A stretch of 64,000 nucleotides of DNA from CAYXAA01 sp964462985 (GTDB taxonomy: Bacteria; Pseudomonadota; Alphaproteobacteria; Rhizobiales; Stappiaceae). The notes under the pieces were generated by a model. That model was not told the DNA's origin and did not search any database. It saw only the letters and a list, made by a program, of their open reading frames with translations. Location of the stretch: the NCBI GenBank assembly GCA_964462985.1, contig CAYXAA010000026.1, positions 3,550-67,549 of the forward strand, written 5' to 3'. A program made the position numbers and the translations under genes. Shown one piece after another: positions 26,211-35,273 of the stretch (position 1 is the stretch's first letter; the number at the start of each line of letters is the position of its first letter).

Positions 26211-26786
26211 TCATTCGCTCTGCGCGGCGTCCGTCTCGGCCGGCGGCAGCGGCAAGGGCGAATCCGACAGCGAATGGAGATAGGCAATCATGTCGGCCCG
26301 CTCCTCCGGCTTCTTCAGGCCGGCAAAGCCCATCGTCGTGCCCTTCACATACCCCTTGGGGTCGGCGAGGAAGTGATCAAGCTCCTCGTAGGTCCAGGCA
26401 TCATGCTCGGCACCGAATTCGGTCATGCTCGCGGAATACTTGAAGCCTTCATGCGCCCCGGGCTTGCGGCCTACGACATCCCACAGGTTCGGACCGACCT
26501 TGTTCGGGCCGCCCTTGGTGAAGTCGTGACAAGCCGCGCACTTCCTTGCTGCCTTCTCACCGGCCTCGACGGTTGCCGACGCCAGCCGAGCACCGATCGG
26601 AGCAACCTGTGCCTGCTCACCGCCCGCCGCTTCGCCTTCACCCTCGGTGGCGACCGCGATGACGAAGCCGGGCTGCTCCGGGTGGTGGGGGGTGAAGATG
26701 ATGTCGGACATGACACCCACACCCATCACCACGAGAAGCGCCATCAGCACCGCGCCGGCGATCTTATTAAGCTCGAAGGAATCCAT
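26211..26786 (-). CDS. Membrane-anchored class I cytochrome c (CycM-like)
   Basis: Protein of 191 residues. An uncleaved N-terminal anchor (residues 9-30), a short Glu/Ala/Gly linker, and a cytochrome c domain with the heme site CAACH (83-87). The distal methionine ligand is probably in GTTMGF (about 153), and the C-terminal helix ERADMIAYLHSLS is typical. It resembles the CycM/c552 proteins of rhizobia that donate electrons to an aa3 oxidase. The frame extends 57 codons upstream, but MDSFELNKIAG at 26786 is the family start. It is divergent from kdsB. Confidence 0.9.
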   Translation of the reverse strand: MDSFELNKIAGAVLMALLVVMGVGVMSDIIFTPHHPEQPGFVIAVATEGEGEAAGGEQAQVAPIGARLASATVEAGEKAARKCAACHDFTKGGPNKVGPNLWDVVGRKPGAHEGFKYSASMTEFGAEHDAWTYEELDHFLADPKGYVKGTTMGFAGLKKPEERADMIAYLHSLSDSPLPLPPAETDAAQSE

Positions 26787-26986
26787 GTCTTGACGGCTCC
26801 AACTGCAAGTACGGATCCGGGCGCCGGATCCCACCGGAGGCGCCGCAAGACCCGCATCCCGAAAAGTCGCCAGGAACCTACAAATTTTTTGACGGCCGTG
26901 TCCATAGGTATAAAAGGGGCGACCCGAGACACATTCGCCGGCATGTCCGACCTGCACGGCATACCCGCACCCGTTCGGAGCCCGTC

Positions 26987-27733
26987 TTGCCAGAGGCCCT
27001 CGTCCTTGTTCCGTCCCGCATGGCGTCGACCCGCCTGCCGGATAAGCCCCTCGCCGATATTGGCGGTCTTCCCATGATCGTCCATGTGCTGCGCCGGGCA
27101 GAAGCCGCGGCTATCGGCCCGGTCATCGTCGCCTGCGACGATGTACGTATAGAAGCAGCGGTCATCGCTGCGGGGGGGCGCGCCATTATGACGCGGCCAG
27201 ACCATGTGTCGGGATCCGACAGAATCAAGGAGGCGCTCGACGTCGCAGACCCCTCCGGCCAATACGATGTCGTCCTGAACCTGCAGGGCGACGTACCCCT
27301 CATCGATCCAGAGTCGGTGCGCGCGGCTTTCGCACCCCTTGCCGATCCGGCCGTCGACATCGGCACGATCATGACGGAGATCCGGACGGAGACCGACCGG
27401 GCGGATCCGAACTTCGTGAAGGCCGTCACCACGCCCGTCGAAGACACCCGCCACCGGGCGCTCTACTTCACCCGCACGACCGCTCCCTGGGGAGAAGGAC
27501 CGCACTATCAGCACATCGGCGTCTATGCGTACCGCCGCAGTGTGCTCGAACGTTTCGTCTCGCTACCACCCTCGACTCTCGAGAAGCGAGAAAAGCTCGA
27601 GCAGCTCCGAGCCCTCGAGGCCGGAATGCGTATCGACGTCTCGCTCGTGCCGACAAAGCCCATGGATGTCAATACGCCGACCGACCTCGCCGCAGTGCGC
27701 GCGATCGTCGGTCATGCCGCAAGCCATCGTTAG
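26987..27733 (+). CDS. kdsB: 3-deoxy-manno-octulosonate (KDO) cytidylyltransferase
   Basis: Protein of 248 residues from a TTG start; no ATG or GTG fits in frame just upstream, and the N-terminus PEALVLVPSRMASTRLPDKPL matches the family. Further motifs are NLQGDVPLIDP, YFTRTTAPW, HIGVYAYRR and LEKREKLEQLRALEAGM. The enzyme activates KDO with CTP for lipid A core synthesis, in the cytoplasm. pheA follows after 16 bp, as in other rhizobia. A TTG start suggests modest translation. Confidence 0.95.
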   Translation: MPEALVLVPSRMASTRLPDKPLADIGGLPMIVHVLRRAEAAAIGPVIVACDDVRIEAAVIAAGGRAIMTRPDHVSGSDRIKEALDVADPSGQYDVVLNLQGDVPLIDPESVRAAFAPLADPAVDIGTIMTEIRTETDRADPNFVKAVTTPVEDTRHRALYFTRTTAPWGEGPHYQHIGVYAYRRSVLERFVSLPPSTLEKREKLEQLRALEAGMRIDVSLVPTKPMDVNTPTDLAAVRAIVGHAASHR

Positions 27734-27749
27734 AGCCGGTTCAGCAGCC

Positions 27750-28640
27750 ATGTCCGACATGAAAAAGATCGTGTTCCAAGGAGAAATCGGCGCCAACTCT
27801 CACATGGCCTGCCGCAACGTCTATCCGGATTTCGAGGCCGTGCCCTGTGCCACGTTCGAGGATTGTTTCGCGGCACTGGAATCGGGCGACGCCGAGCTCG
27901 GCATGATCCCGGTTGAGAATTCAGTCGCCGGACGCGTTGCCGACATCCATTCACTGCTGCCGAAGTCGTCGCTGCACATCATCGGCGAATATTTTCTACC
28001 GATCCGGTTCCAGCTCGTCGCCCCGAAAGGGGCAACGCTGGACGGGCTTAAGACCGTGCAGAGCCACGTCATGGCGCTCGGCCAGTGCCGCAAGATCATT
28101 CGCAAGCTTGGGCTGACGCCGGTGGTCGGTGCGGACACCGCCGGATCGGCGCGACAGATCGCGGAGCGCGGCGATCCGACTGCCGCTGCGCTCGCGCCGC
28201 AAATGGCGGCAGAGGCCTACGGGCTCGACGTGCTAGCACGTGACGTCGAGGACGAGGCGCACAACACCACCCGCTTCCTCATTCTGTCGCGTGAGGACCT
28301 CAAGGCCGTGAACAACGGCCAGCCCGTCATCACCACATTCATCTTCCGGGTCCGCAACGTTCCGGCAGCACTCTACAAGGCTCTCGGCGGTTTCGCCACC
28401 AACGGTGTCAACATGACCAAGCTGGAGTCCTATCAGCTGGAGGGCCAGTTTTTCGCATCGATGTTCTATGCCGACGTTGAAGGACATCCCGACGATCGCC
28501 CGGTCGCGCTCGCCCTTGAAGAACTCGCCTTTTTCTCCGCCGAACTTAAGGTGCTGGGCGTTTACCGCGCGAGCCCGTTTCGCGACAAGATCCGCGAGCC
28601 CGAAGCCAACCGCGCGCTCCGGCCAACGCCGAGCGTCTGA
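27750..28640 (+). CDS. pheA: Prephenate dehydratase
   Basis: Protein of 296 residues: prephenate dehydratase domain (about 5-185; FQGEIGANSHMA, PVENSVAGRV, catalytic-loop TTRFLIL near 172-178) and a C-terminal ACT domain (about 200-280; ALYKALGGFATNGVNMTKLES) for phenylalanine feedback. It is monofunctional, without chorismate mutase. It decarboxylates and dehydrates prephenate to phenylpyruvate. The frame is open upstream into kdsB, but the ATG at 27750 gives the family N-terminus; ATG 27759 is also possible. Confidence 0.95.
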   Translation: MSDMKKIVFQGEIGANSHMACRNVYPDFEAVPCATFEDCFAALESGDAELGMIPVENSVAGRVADIHSLLPKSSLHIIGEYFLPIRFQLVAPKGATLDGLKTVQSHVMALGQCRKIIRKLGLTPVVGADTAGSARQIAERGDPTAAALAPQMAAEAYGLDVLARDVEDEAHNTTRFLILSREDLKAVNNGQPVITTFIFRVRNVPAALYKALGGFATNGVNMTKLESYQLEGQFFASMFYADVEGHPDDRPVALALEELAFFSAELKVLGVYRASPFRDKIREPEANRALRPTPSV

Positions 28641-28673
28641 GCCCGCTGTTCCAACGAAAGGCCGCCTGCCCCA

Positions 28674-29675
28674 ATGACCGAGCCCCGTTTCGACGCCCAT
28701 TGCATCGGCAATGCCATCTGCGACGTCTTCGCTCATGTGGAGGAGGACTTCCTCGTCCGCGAAAAGCTGGTGAAAGGCTCGATGCGGCTGATCGATACCG
28801 ACGAAGCGGTCCGCCTCTACGACAAGATGGGCCAGACGAAGCGCGTCTCAGGCGGCAGTGCCGGCAACACGGCCGCCGGCATCGCGTCGCTCGGCGGCCG
28901 GCCCGCCTATGTCGGCAAAGTGGCGGCCGATGAACTCGGCGACAGCTACAGCCACGACATGCGCGGCAGCGGCGTCCATTTTGAGACGTCGCGACTCGTC
29001 GACGGCGCGCCGACCGCGCGATCGATGATCCTGATCACGCCGGACGGCGAGCGCACCATGAATACCTATCTCGGTGCCTGCGTCGAGCTCCAGCCAACTG
29101 ACATCGATGCGGAGACCGTGAAAGCCTCAGCAGTCACCTATATGGAAGGCTATCTGTGGGATCCGCCGGCGGCAAAGGAGGCCTTCCTGGCTGCGGCAGG
29201 GATCGCCCACGAGGCGGAACGCCGGGTCGCCCTGACTCTGTCGGACTCGTTCTGTGTTGACCGCTACCGTGCGGAGTTTCTCGGCCTGCTCAGGGACCGT
29301 GTGGTTGATCTGCTGTTTGCCAACGAGCACGAGCTCAAAGCCCTTTACGAAACCGCCGATCTCGACAGCGCGATCGCAGCGGTGCGTCAGGACTGTGCAC
29401 TCACCGCATTAACGCTCGGGTCTGAGGGCGCGATTGCGATCTCGCGCGAGGAGACGGTTCACGTCCCGGCGCAGCCGGTCGCTGAGGTCGTCGACTTGAC
29501 CGGCGCTGGCGACCTGTTCGCCTCGGGCTTCTTGTTCGGGCTGGCCCGCGACTTCGATCTAGCAAGCTCCGCCGAGCTCGGCTGCCTGTGCGCGGCGCAA
29601 GTCATCGGCCACGTTGGTGCCCGACCGGAACGGCCGCTGAAGCAGGTCGCCGAACAGCACGGCATCAGACTTTAA
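28674..29675 (+). CDS. Adenosine kinase, PfkB family (rhizobial type)
   Basis: Protein of 333 residues of the ribokinase/PfkB fold. The substrate side has GGSAGNTAAGIASLGG (about 60-75) and the catalytic anion-hole motif is DLTGAGDLFASGF (about 272-284) with the base Asp. NEHELKALY is the nucleotide-proximal loop. Rhizobial homologues are annotated as adenosine or inosine/guanosine kinase; the exact nucleoside is not proven here. It lies 33 bp after pheA with an AAAGG upstream of its ATG, and converges with gpmA. Confidence 0.85.
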   Translation: MTEPRFDAHCIGNAICDVFAHVEEDFLVREKLVKGSMRLIDTDEAVRLYDKMGQTKRVSGGSAGNTAAGIASLGGRPAYVGKVAADELGDSYSHDMRGSGVHFETSRLVDGAPTARSMILITPDGERTMNTYLGACVELQPTDIDAETVKASAVTYMEGYLWDPPAAKEAFLAAAGIAHEAERRVALTLSDSFCVDRYRAEFLGLLRDRVVDLLFANEHELKALYETADLDSAIAAVRQDCALTALTLGSEGAIAISREETVHVPAQPVAEVVDLTGAGDLFASGFLFGLARDFDLASSAELGCLCAAQVIGHVGARPERPLKQVAEQHGIRL

Positions 29676-29703
29676 AGCCAACGCTGCCTGATGGCGGCAG
29701 CTG

Positions 29704-30324
29704 TCAGTCGGCAAGATCCTGCATGCTTTCGACGGTACCGTCTTCCTTGAGCCAGTAGACAATCGGCGCCCCCGTCGCCAGCTCGCGCTTCAGGATCTGC
29801 GCAGGCGTGAGGTTCTCCAGCTCCATCACCAAGGCGCGCAGCGAGTTGCCGTGGGCGGCGACCAGAACGCGCTTGCCGGACAGTACCGCCGGCAGGATCT
29901 GGGCCTCATAGTAGGGTAGCACGCGCTCGGCCGTCATCTTCAGGCTCTCGCCACCCGGCGGCGGTACGTCGAAGGACCGGCGCCAGATGTGAACCTGGTC
30001 AGCGCCGAACTTCTCGCGCGCCTCGTCCTTGTTCATGCCGGTCAGATCGCCGTAGTCGCGCTCGTTGAGCGCCTGGTCGCGGATAGTTTCAAGACCCTGC
30101 TGGCCAAGCTCTTCGAGGATGAGGTCGAGCGTGTGTTGGGCGCGCGTCAACACGGAAGTGTAGGCGAGATCGAAGCGCAGCTTGAGGTCGCGCAGCTTGC
30201 GTCCGGCCGAACGTGCCTCCTCGATACCCTGCTCGGTGAGGTCAGGGTCCTTCCAACCCGTGAAAAGGTTCTTGAGGTTCCATTCGCTCTGGCCGTGGCG
30301 GACCAGCACCAGAAGGCGTTCCAT
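29704..30324 (-). CDS. gpmA: 2,3-bisphosphoglycerate-dependent phosphoglycerate mutase
   Basis: Protein of 206 residues. The phosphohistidine motif is LVRHGQSEWN (His10), with the catalytic glutamate region LNERDYGDLTG (about 85) and the second histidine in AAHGNSLRALV (about 160). It is shorter than E. coli GpmA (250), as usual in Alphaproteobacteria. It interconverts 2- and 3-phosphoglycerate. It lies 34 bp after dapB in the same direction. Confidence 0.94.
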   Translation of the reverse strand: MERLLVLVRHGQSEWNLKNLFTGWKDPDLTEQGIEEARSAGRKLRDLKLRFDLAYTSVLTRAQHTLDLILEELGQQGLETIRDQALNERDYGDLTGMNKDEAREKFGADQVHIWRRSFDVPPPGGESLKMTAERVLPYYEAQILPAVLSGKRVLVAAHGNSLRALVMELENLTPAQILKRELATGAPIVYWLKEDGTVESMQDLAD

Positions 30325-30358
30325 CGTGACGTTTCTCCCTGCGCGATTGTCGGCGCCG

Positions 30359-31171
30359 TCAGTCGGCGAGGCCGAGAACGTCGGCCATCGAATAGAGCCC
30401 GGGCTTGCGGCTGCGCGCCCACAGCGCCGCCTTTACGGCACCCCGAGCGAAGATCTGCCGATCCTCCGCATGATGCGTCAGGACAATCCGCTCCGACGGG
30501 CCGGCGAAGTAGACGCTGTGCTCGCCGACGACGGAGCCGCCGCGCAGCGTGGCAAAGCCGATATCGCCCTCGCGGCGTGGGCCGGTATGGCCGTCACGGA
30601 CGCGCACCGAATGGTCTGCCAGCGCAATCGCGCGACCCGCTGCCGCGGCCTCGCCAAGCAGCAGCGCGGTACCCGAGGGAGCGTCCACCTTGTGACGGTG
30701 ATGCATTTCCAGGACCTCGATGTCGAACTCGGCGTCCAATGCCGCCGCCGCCTTGCGCACAAGGCTTGCGAGGAGATTGACGCCAAGGCTCATATTGCCG
30801 GATTTGACGATGCGGGCATGGCGCGCTGCTGCCTCAATCGCGGTCTGCTCGGCCGCGCCCATTCCCGTGGTGCCGATGACATGGACGATGCGGGCCTGGG
30901 CGGCAAGTTCCGCATACCAGACGCTTGCGGCCGGCGCCGTGAAGTCAAGCACGCCGTCCGCAGCAGCAAAGGCCGTGAGTGCATCGTCGCTCACCGTCAC
31001 ACCGAGCCGGCCGAAGCCGATCAGTTCGCCGGCGTCACGCCCAAGGTCGGGCGCGCCGGCCCGGTCGATTGCCCCGGCGAGCGTCACACCGTCCATCTCC
31101 ACGACAGTTCGAAGCAGAACCCGGCCCATTCGGCCTCCGGCCCCGACGACCACGAGACGCATCTCGGTCAT
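30359..31171 (-). CDS. dapB: 4-hydroxy-tetrahydrodipicolinate reductase
   Basis: Protein of 270 residues. The nucleotide-binding start VVVGAGGRMGR, the GTTG loop (IGTTGM) and the catalytic signature EMHHRHKVDAPSGTA (about 157-171, His and Lys) are all present. It acts in the diaminopimelate/lysine pathway, feeding peptidoglycan and lysine. The ATG at 31171 or 31162 gives the family start; a frame 37 codons longer has no support. It sits between the E1-like gene (117 bp upstream) and gpmA (34 bp downstream). Confidence 0.96.
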   Translation of the reverse strand: MTEMRLVVVGAGGRMGRVLLRTVVEMDGVTLAGAIDRAGAPDLGRDAGELIGFGRLGVTVSDDALTAFAAADGVLDFTAPAASVWYAELAAQARIVHVIGTTGMGAAEQTAIEAAARHARIVKSGNMSLGVNLLASLVRKAAAALDAEFDIEVLEMHHRHKVDAPSGTALLLGEAAAAGRAIALADHSVRVRDGHTGPRREGDIGFATLRGGSVVGEHSVYFAGPSERIVLTHHAEDRQIFARGAVKAALWARSRKPGLYSMADVLGLAD

Positions 31172-31288
31172 GACACTTAGCCCATCCCATCTTGGCGGTA
31201 GCTCGCCACCCGTCGGCGGCCGAACGGGGTCGTCAGGCGGTATAGCAGCTTGACCCATTCGCGCAAACGCCGCCTGAAACAATCGCCG

Positions 31289-33679
31289 TCAAGCGACCGT
31301 CCCAATCAGCCGCACCGGGCGGCCGGGTGCAATCTCGGAGGCTGCTGCGACGATGGCATCCGCATCAATGCCGAAGTGCCGGTAGAGATCGCCGATCGTG
31401 CCGGTCTGACCGAAATGCTCGACTCCCAGCGCCACGGTGCGATGGCCGAGGACACCGCCGAGCCAGGCAAGTGTCGCCGGATGGCCGTCCAGCACGGTAA
31501 TCAGCGTGCAGTGGCGCGGCAGGCCCTCAAACAACCGCTCAATGTGGCTTCTAGCGACGCGATGACCGCGCTTGCGCATGCGCATGGCGGCGTGCCAGCC
31601 GGCGTTGAGCCGATCCGCCGACGTGACGGCAAGAACGCCGATATCGCGGCGATCCTGGCCGATCCGGCCTGCAGCTTCGATCGCCTCCGGCGCGACGACA
31701 CCCTGGTAGGCGATCACCACCTCGGCGTTCGGACCGGGTTCTCGCAGCCAATAGGCGCCGTCGACCACGCCTTGGCGAAAAGCCGTGTCCTCGCGGCGCA
31801 TCGGCTGTTCCAGCGTCCGGGTCGAAAGGCGAAGATAGACCGAGCCACCGGTCTCGTCTCGCAGCCAGGTGCGCTCGTCGGGATCACCGTCGCCATCGCG
31901 CTGCAGATAGTCGAATGCCCAATCCATAAGCACAGAGAGCTCATCGAGGTAAGCCGGCTCGAAGGCGGCAAGCCCGTCCTGCGCCATGCCGATCAGCGGC
32001 GTTCCGATCGACTGATGCGCACCGCCCTCGGGCGCGAGCGTCACGCCCGAAGGTGTCGCAACAAGCAGGAATCGGGCGTCCTGGTAGCAGGCGTAATTCA
32101 GCGCATCGAGCCCGCGGGCGATAAATGGATCGTAGAGCGTGCCTACCGGCAGAAGCCTTTCGCCGAACAGCGAATGCGACAGCCCTGCGGCACCGAGCAG
32201 CAGGAACAGGTTCATTTCGGCGATGCCGAGCTCGATGTGCTGACCCTCCGCCGAGAACTGCCACTTCTGTGCCGACGGCACCCGCTCGTCGCGGAAGGTG
32301 TCCGCGATCGCCTCGCGGGCAAACAGGCCGCGGCGATTGACCCACGGACCGAGGTTGGTGGAGACGGTGACGTCCGGCGACGTGGTAACGATGCGCTCGG
32401 CGAGCGGGTGGTCGGAGGCGGCTATACGGTCAAGGATCTTGCCGAAACCGGCCTGGGTCGAAAGCTCGCGGTCGTCGAGAAAGACCGGTCCCGGCGTTGC
32501 GCATTTCGCTGCTCGATACCGACGGCGCCCGGCCGAGAAGAACGGGGCCTGGTCCATGAAGCCGCGCAGACGCTCGGCCGGTACATCGAGCCCTTCGAAC
32601 AGGTCCCATTCATGGCCGGGGCGGATGGCCATACTCGCCCGGAACTGCTCCATCTGCGCGACGGTCATCAGACCCGCGTGATTGTCTTTGTGGCCGGCGA
32701 GCGGCGTGTTCCAACCTTTGATCGTATAGGCGATGAAGACCACCGGTCGGTCATGGTCGATCGCTTCGAACGCCTCGGTCAGCGTCTCAAGGCACTGGCC
32801 GCCGAGATTGGTCATCAGCGCCTGCAACTCGTCATCCGACCGGCGGTCGAGCAGCGCGGTGACGTCACCTTGGTCGCCGATATCGTCCATAAGCCGCTTG
32901 CGCCAGGCCGCGCCCCCCTGGAACGTCAGCGCCGAGTAGAGCGCGTTGGGGCAATGGTCGATCCAGTCCTTCAGCCGCTCGCCGCCGCGTTCGGCGAAGG
33001 CAGCGCGCTGCAGGGCGCCGTATTTCAGCCGGACCACCTCCCAGCCGAAAGCCCCGAAGATCGCTTCGATCCGGCCGGCAAGTCCCTCGCGCACCACGCC
33101 ATCGAGGCTCTGGCGGTTATAGTCGACAATCCACCAGGTGTTGCGCAGGCCGTGCTTCCAGCCCTCCTGCAGTGCCTCGTAGACATTTCCCTCGTCGAGC
33201 TCGGCATCGCCGACCAGGGCGATCATGCGGCCAAGCGGACGCTTGTCTGCCCAGGGCTTGGCGGCGATATAGTCCTGGACCAACGAGGCAAAGGCTGTGA
33301 TGGCAACGCCGAGACCAACGGAGCCTGTCGAGAAATCGACGTCATCGACATCCTTGGTACGGCTCGGATAGGACTGCGCTCCACCGTAGCCGCGAAATGC
33401 TTCGAGCTTTTCGAGGGTCTGGTTACCCACCAGATACTGAATGGCGTGAAAGACAGGCGACGCGTGCGGCTTGACGGCAACCCGGTCCTCGGGCCGGAGC
33501 ACACCGAAATAGAGCGCCGTCATGATCGAGACCATCGACGCGGAAGAGGCCTGATGGCCGCCAACCTTGAGCCCGTCGGTCTTGGCGCGCAGGTGGTTGG
33601 CGTTGTGGATCATCCAGCACGCCAGCCACAACAGCTTCTTTTCGATCGCACGCATTGCCTCGAGCCTTTGGCGGTCCAT
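31289..33679 (-). CDS. ThDP-dependent transketolase / homodimeric E1 (AceE-type)-like enzyme
   Basis: Protein of 796 residues. The thiamine diphosphate motif is GDAELDEGN followed by DYN (about 157-188), and the pyrimidine-domain glutamate region is HIELGIAEMN (about 480). Length, the WWIVDYNRQSLDG segment and YTIKGWNTPLAGHKDNH place it nearer the homodimeric pyruvate dehydrogenase E1 branch than to the roughly 660-residue classical transketolase. Rhizobial homologues are usually annotated simply as transketolase. No E2 or E3 gene is nearby, so the reaction is unresolved. The ATG at 33679 has GGAGG at a spacing of seven; a start ten codons earlier does not. Confidence 0.8.
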   Translation of the reverse strand: MDRQRLEAMRAIEKKLLWLACWMIHNANHLRAKTDGLKVGGHQASSASMVSIMTALYFGVLRPEDRVAVKPHASPVFHAIQYLVGNQTLEKLEAFRGYGGAQSYPSRTKDVDDVDFSTGSVGLGVAITAFASLVQDYIAAKPWADKRPLGRMIALVGDAELDEGNVYEALQEGWKHGLRNTWWIVDYNRQSLDGVVREGLAGRIEAIFGAFGWEVVRLKYGALQRAAFAERGGERLKDWIDHCPNALYSALTFQGGAAWRKRLMDDIGDQGDVTALLDRRSDDELQALMTNLGGQCLETLTEAFEAIDHDRPVVFIAYTIKGWNTPLAGHKDNHAGLMTVAQMEQFRASMAIRPGHEWDLFEGLDVPAERLRGFMDQAPFFSAGRRRYRAAKCATPGPVFLDDRELSTQAGFGKILDRIAASDHPLAERIVTTSPDVTVSTNLGPWVNRRGLFAREAIADTFRDERVPSAQKWQFSAEGQHIELGIAEMNLFLLLGAAGLSHSLFGERLLPVGTLYDPFIARGLDALNYACYQDARFLLVATPSGVTLAPEGGAHQSIGTPLIGMAQDGLAAFEPAYLDELSVLMDWAFDYLQRDGDGDPDERTWLRDETGGSVYLRLSTRTLEQPMRREDTAFRQGVVDGAYWLREPGPNAEVVIAYQGVVAPEAIEAAGRIGQDRRDIGVLAVTSADRLNAGWHAAMRMRKRGHRVARSHIERLFEGLPRHCTLITVLDGHPATLAWLGGVLGHRTVALGVEHFGQTGTIGDLYRHFGIDADAIVAAASEIAPGRPVRLIGTVA

Positions 33680-34014
33680 GCAAGTGCCTCCAGAGTTTGT
33701 GCCGAGCATTGTGCCAACGTCATCATCCCGCGTTTTTCGCGCGGCGGAAAGCCGGGCGATATCGCTTCACAGCCTTGACAAGCTGTCGAAGCCGAGTTCC
33801 TGGCGCTGCGTTCCGGTCAGAGGAGCCGCCCGTTTGCACGACGTCGCTCGTGCCGGAAGGGCGCCCTAGACGGCATCAAACTGCGCGCGAACGAGCATGC
33901 CTTTTCCTCAACCCTGTGCGAAACCGGCAGGAACCGATACGGCACCTTCACGCTTCGGGCGTTACTATGCCGTCCCAGCGAACATTTCAAAGACCGATCA
34001 CGGTGGATTTTGAC
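33680..34014. other. 335-bp divergent intergenic region
   Basis: This is the upstream region shared by the E1-like gene (minus) and the FMN reductase gene (plus). No gene, clear promoter hexamer pair, palindrome or terminator was recognised. Confidence 0.5.
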
Positions 34015-34596
34015 ATGCGACACCCCAAGATCCTCGTCTTTTCCGGCTCGATCCGTGACGGCTCCTACAACGGGTTGCTGGCTGGTACCATCGCAAAGCG
34101 CCTGGCGCTCGCCGATGCCGATGTGTCGCTGATCTCGCTCGGCGACTACCCGATGCCAATCTACGATGGCGACCTGGAAACCTCCGATGGCGTGCCGGAA
34201 AATGCCCGCCGGCTGAAGCAGCTGATGCAACGCCACGCCGGCATCTTCATCGCCAGCCCTGAATACAACACCTCGATATCGCCGCTGCTCAAGAACACGC
34301 TCGATTGGGTGTCAAGGCTGTCGGACCCCGGCGAGCCGTCGGCCGCCTTCAAAAACCGGGTGTTCGCGCTCGGCGCCGCGTCGACCGGCCGGCTCGGAGG
34401 CATCCGCGGGCTGATGGGCCTGAGAACCATCCTTGAGATCGGGCTTGGCGCTCTCGTCATTCCGGAGATGTCGACCGTCGCTAATGCCAAGACCGCCTTC
34501 GACGAACATGGTGACCTCAAGGACGAAACGGCGGCCAAGCTCGCGGACAAAACAGTGCGCCGCCTGATCGCCGAAGCGCGGCTACGCGGCGAATGA
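34015..34596 (+). CDS. NADPH-dependent FMN reductase family protein
   Basis: Protein of 193 residues with a flavodoxin-like fold. The FMN phosphate loop is FSGSIRDGSYNGLL (about 9-22), followed by the SPEYNTSISPLLKNTLDW motif (about 81-98), diagnostic for the NAD(P)H:FMN/quinone reductase family (ChrR, SsuE, azoreductase relatives). It probably reduces flavin, quinone or chromate-type acceptors in the cytoplasm; the substrate is unknown. The ATG at 34015 has GGTGG eight bases upstream. A frame reaching back to 33655 is rejected. hslV follows after 119 bp. Confidence 0.88.
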   Translation: MRHPKILVFSGSIRDGSYNGLLAGTIAKRLALADADVSLISLGDYPMPIYDGDLETSDGVPENARRLKQLMQRHAGIFIASPEYNTSISPLLKNTLDWVSRLSDPGEPSAAFKNRVFALGAASTGRLGGIRGLMGLRTILEIGLGALVIPEMSTVANAKTAFDEHGDLKDETAAKLADKTVRRLIAEARLRGE

Positions 34597-34611
34597 ACGC
34601 TGGGCGAGCGT

Positions 34612-34639
34612 TTGCATTCGCCGCGCCACGCTCTACATA
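34612..34639 (+). promoter_or_regulatory. Candidate promoter of hslV-GNAT-hslU
   Basis: TTGCAT (34612-34617), a 16-bp spacer and TACATA (34634-34639), about 75 bp before the hslV ATG. A sigma-32 site was not recognised by eye. Confidence 0.45.
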
Positions 34640-34715
34640 GTGCGGGCTTCCGGTGCCGACTCCTATGGTTCTGACGCCGGGCACAGAGTTCATTTTCAGG
34701 ACGGGAACCAGAGTC

Positions 34716-35273
34716 ATGACCCGACAGGACGACCCGACCGGCTGGCACGGCACCACCATCCTTGCGGTGCGCAAGGACGGACGCGTGGTGATCGCGGGCG
34801 ATGGCCAGGTCTCGCTCGGACAGACGGTAATCAAGAGCTCGGCCCGCAAGGTACGCACGTTGGCAAAGGGCGACGTGATCGCCGGCTTCGCCGGCGCGAC
34901 GGCTGATGCCTTTACCTTGTTCGAGCGGCTCGAGGCCAAGCTCGAACAGTATTCCGGGCAGCTGATGCGGGCCTGTGTCGAGCTCGCAAAGGACTGGCGC
35001 ACCGACCGCTACCTGCGCCGACTCGAGGCAATGATGCTGGTCGCCGACAAGTCGATCACCCTGGTGCTGACCGGCACCGGTGACGTGCTGGAGCCGGAAG
35101 GCGGCGTCATGGGAATCGGCTCGGGCGGCAACTACGCGCTCGCGGCTGCCCGCGCTCTGATGGACACGGACGCCGACGCCGAGACCATCGCCCGCAAGGC
35201 CATGGCGATCGCCGCCGACATCTGCGTCTATACGAATGGGAACGTGGTGGTGGAGACGCTGCATGCGGACTGA
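34716..35273 (+). CDS. hslV: ATP-dependent protease subunit HslV
   Basis: Protein of 185 residues. The catalytic N-terminal threonine is internal in the precursor: WHGTTILAVRK, with mature Thr at residue 13, so a 12-residue propeptide must be removed, as in other rhizobial HslV. GDGQVSLGQTVIK, KVRTL and GSGGNYALAAARAL are family blocks. HslV forms the double-hexamer peptidase of the HslUV complex. The ATG at 34716 is used; a frame from 34653 adds residues not found in the family. Its stop overlaps the GNAT start by 11 bp. Confidence 0.96.
   Translation: MTRQDDPTGWHGTTILAVRKDGRVVIAGDGQVSLGQTVIKSSARKVRTLAKGDVIAGFAGATADAFTLFERLEAKLEQYSGQLMRACVELAKDWRTDRYLRRLEAMMLVADKSITLVLTGTGDVLEPEGGVMGIGSGGNYALAAARALMDTDADAETIARKAMAIAADICVYTNGNVVVETLHAD

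Noticed and set aside
26889..26914. TTGACG ... TATAAA in front of kdsB
   Set aside because: The two hexamers are only 14 bp apart, too close for a standard sigma-70 promoter. It might be an extended -10 type, but I do not claim it.
29683..29701. Small hairpin GCTGCC/GGCAGC between convergent adenosine kinase and gpmA genes
   Set aside because: Six-base stem with no T-run on either strand; too weak to call as a terminator.
31250..33778. 842-codon plus-strand open frame opposite the E1-like enzyme
   Set aside because: Antisense shadow of a GC-rich coding gene; no recognisable domains, and the minus-strand frame has clear ThDP motifs.
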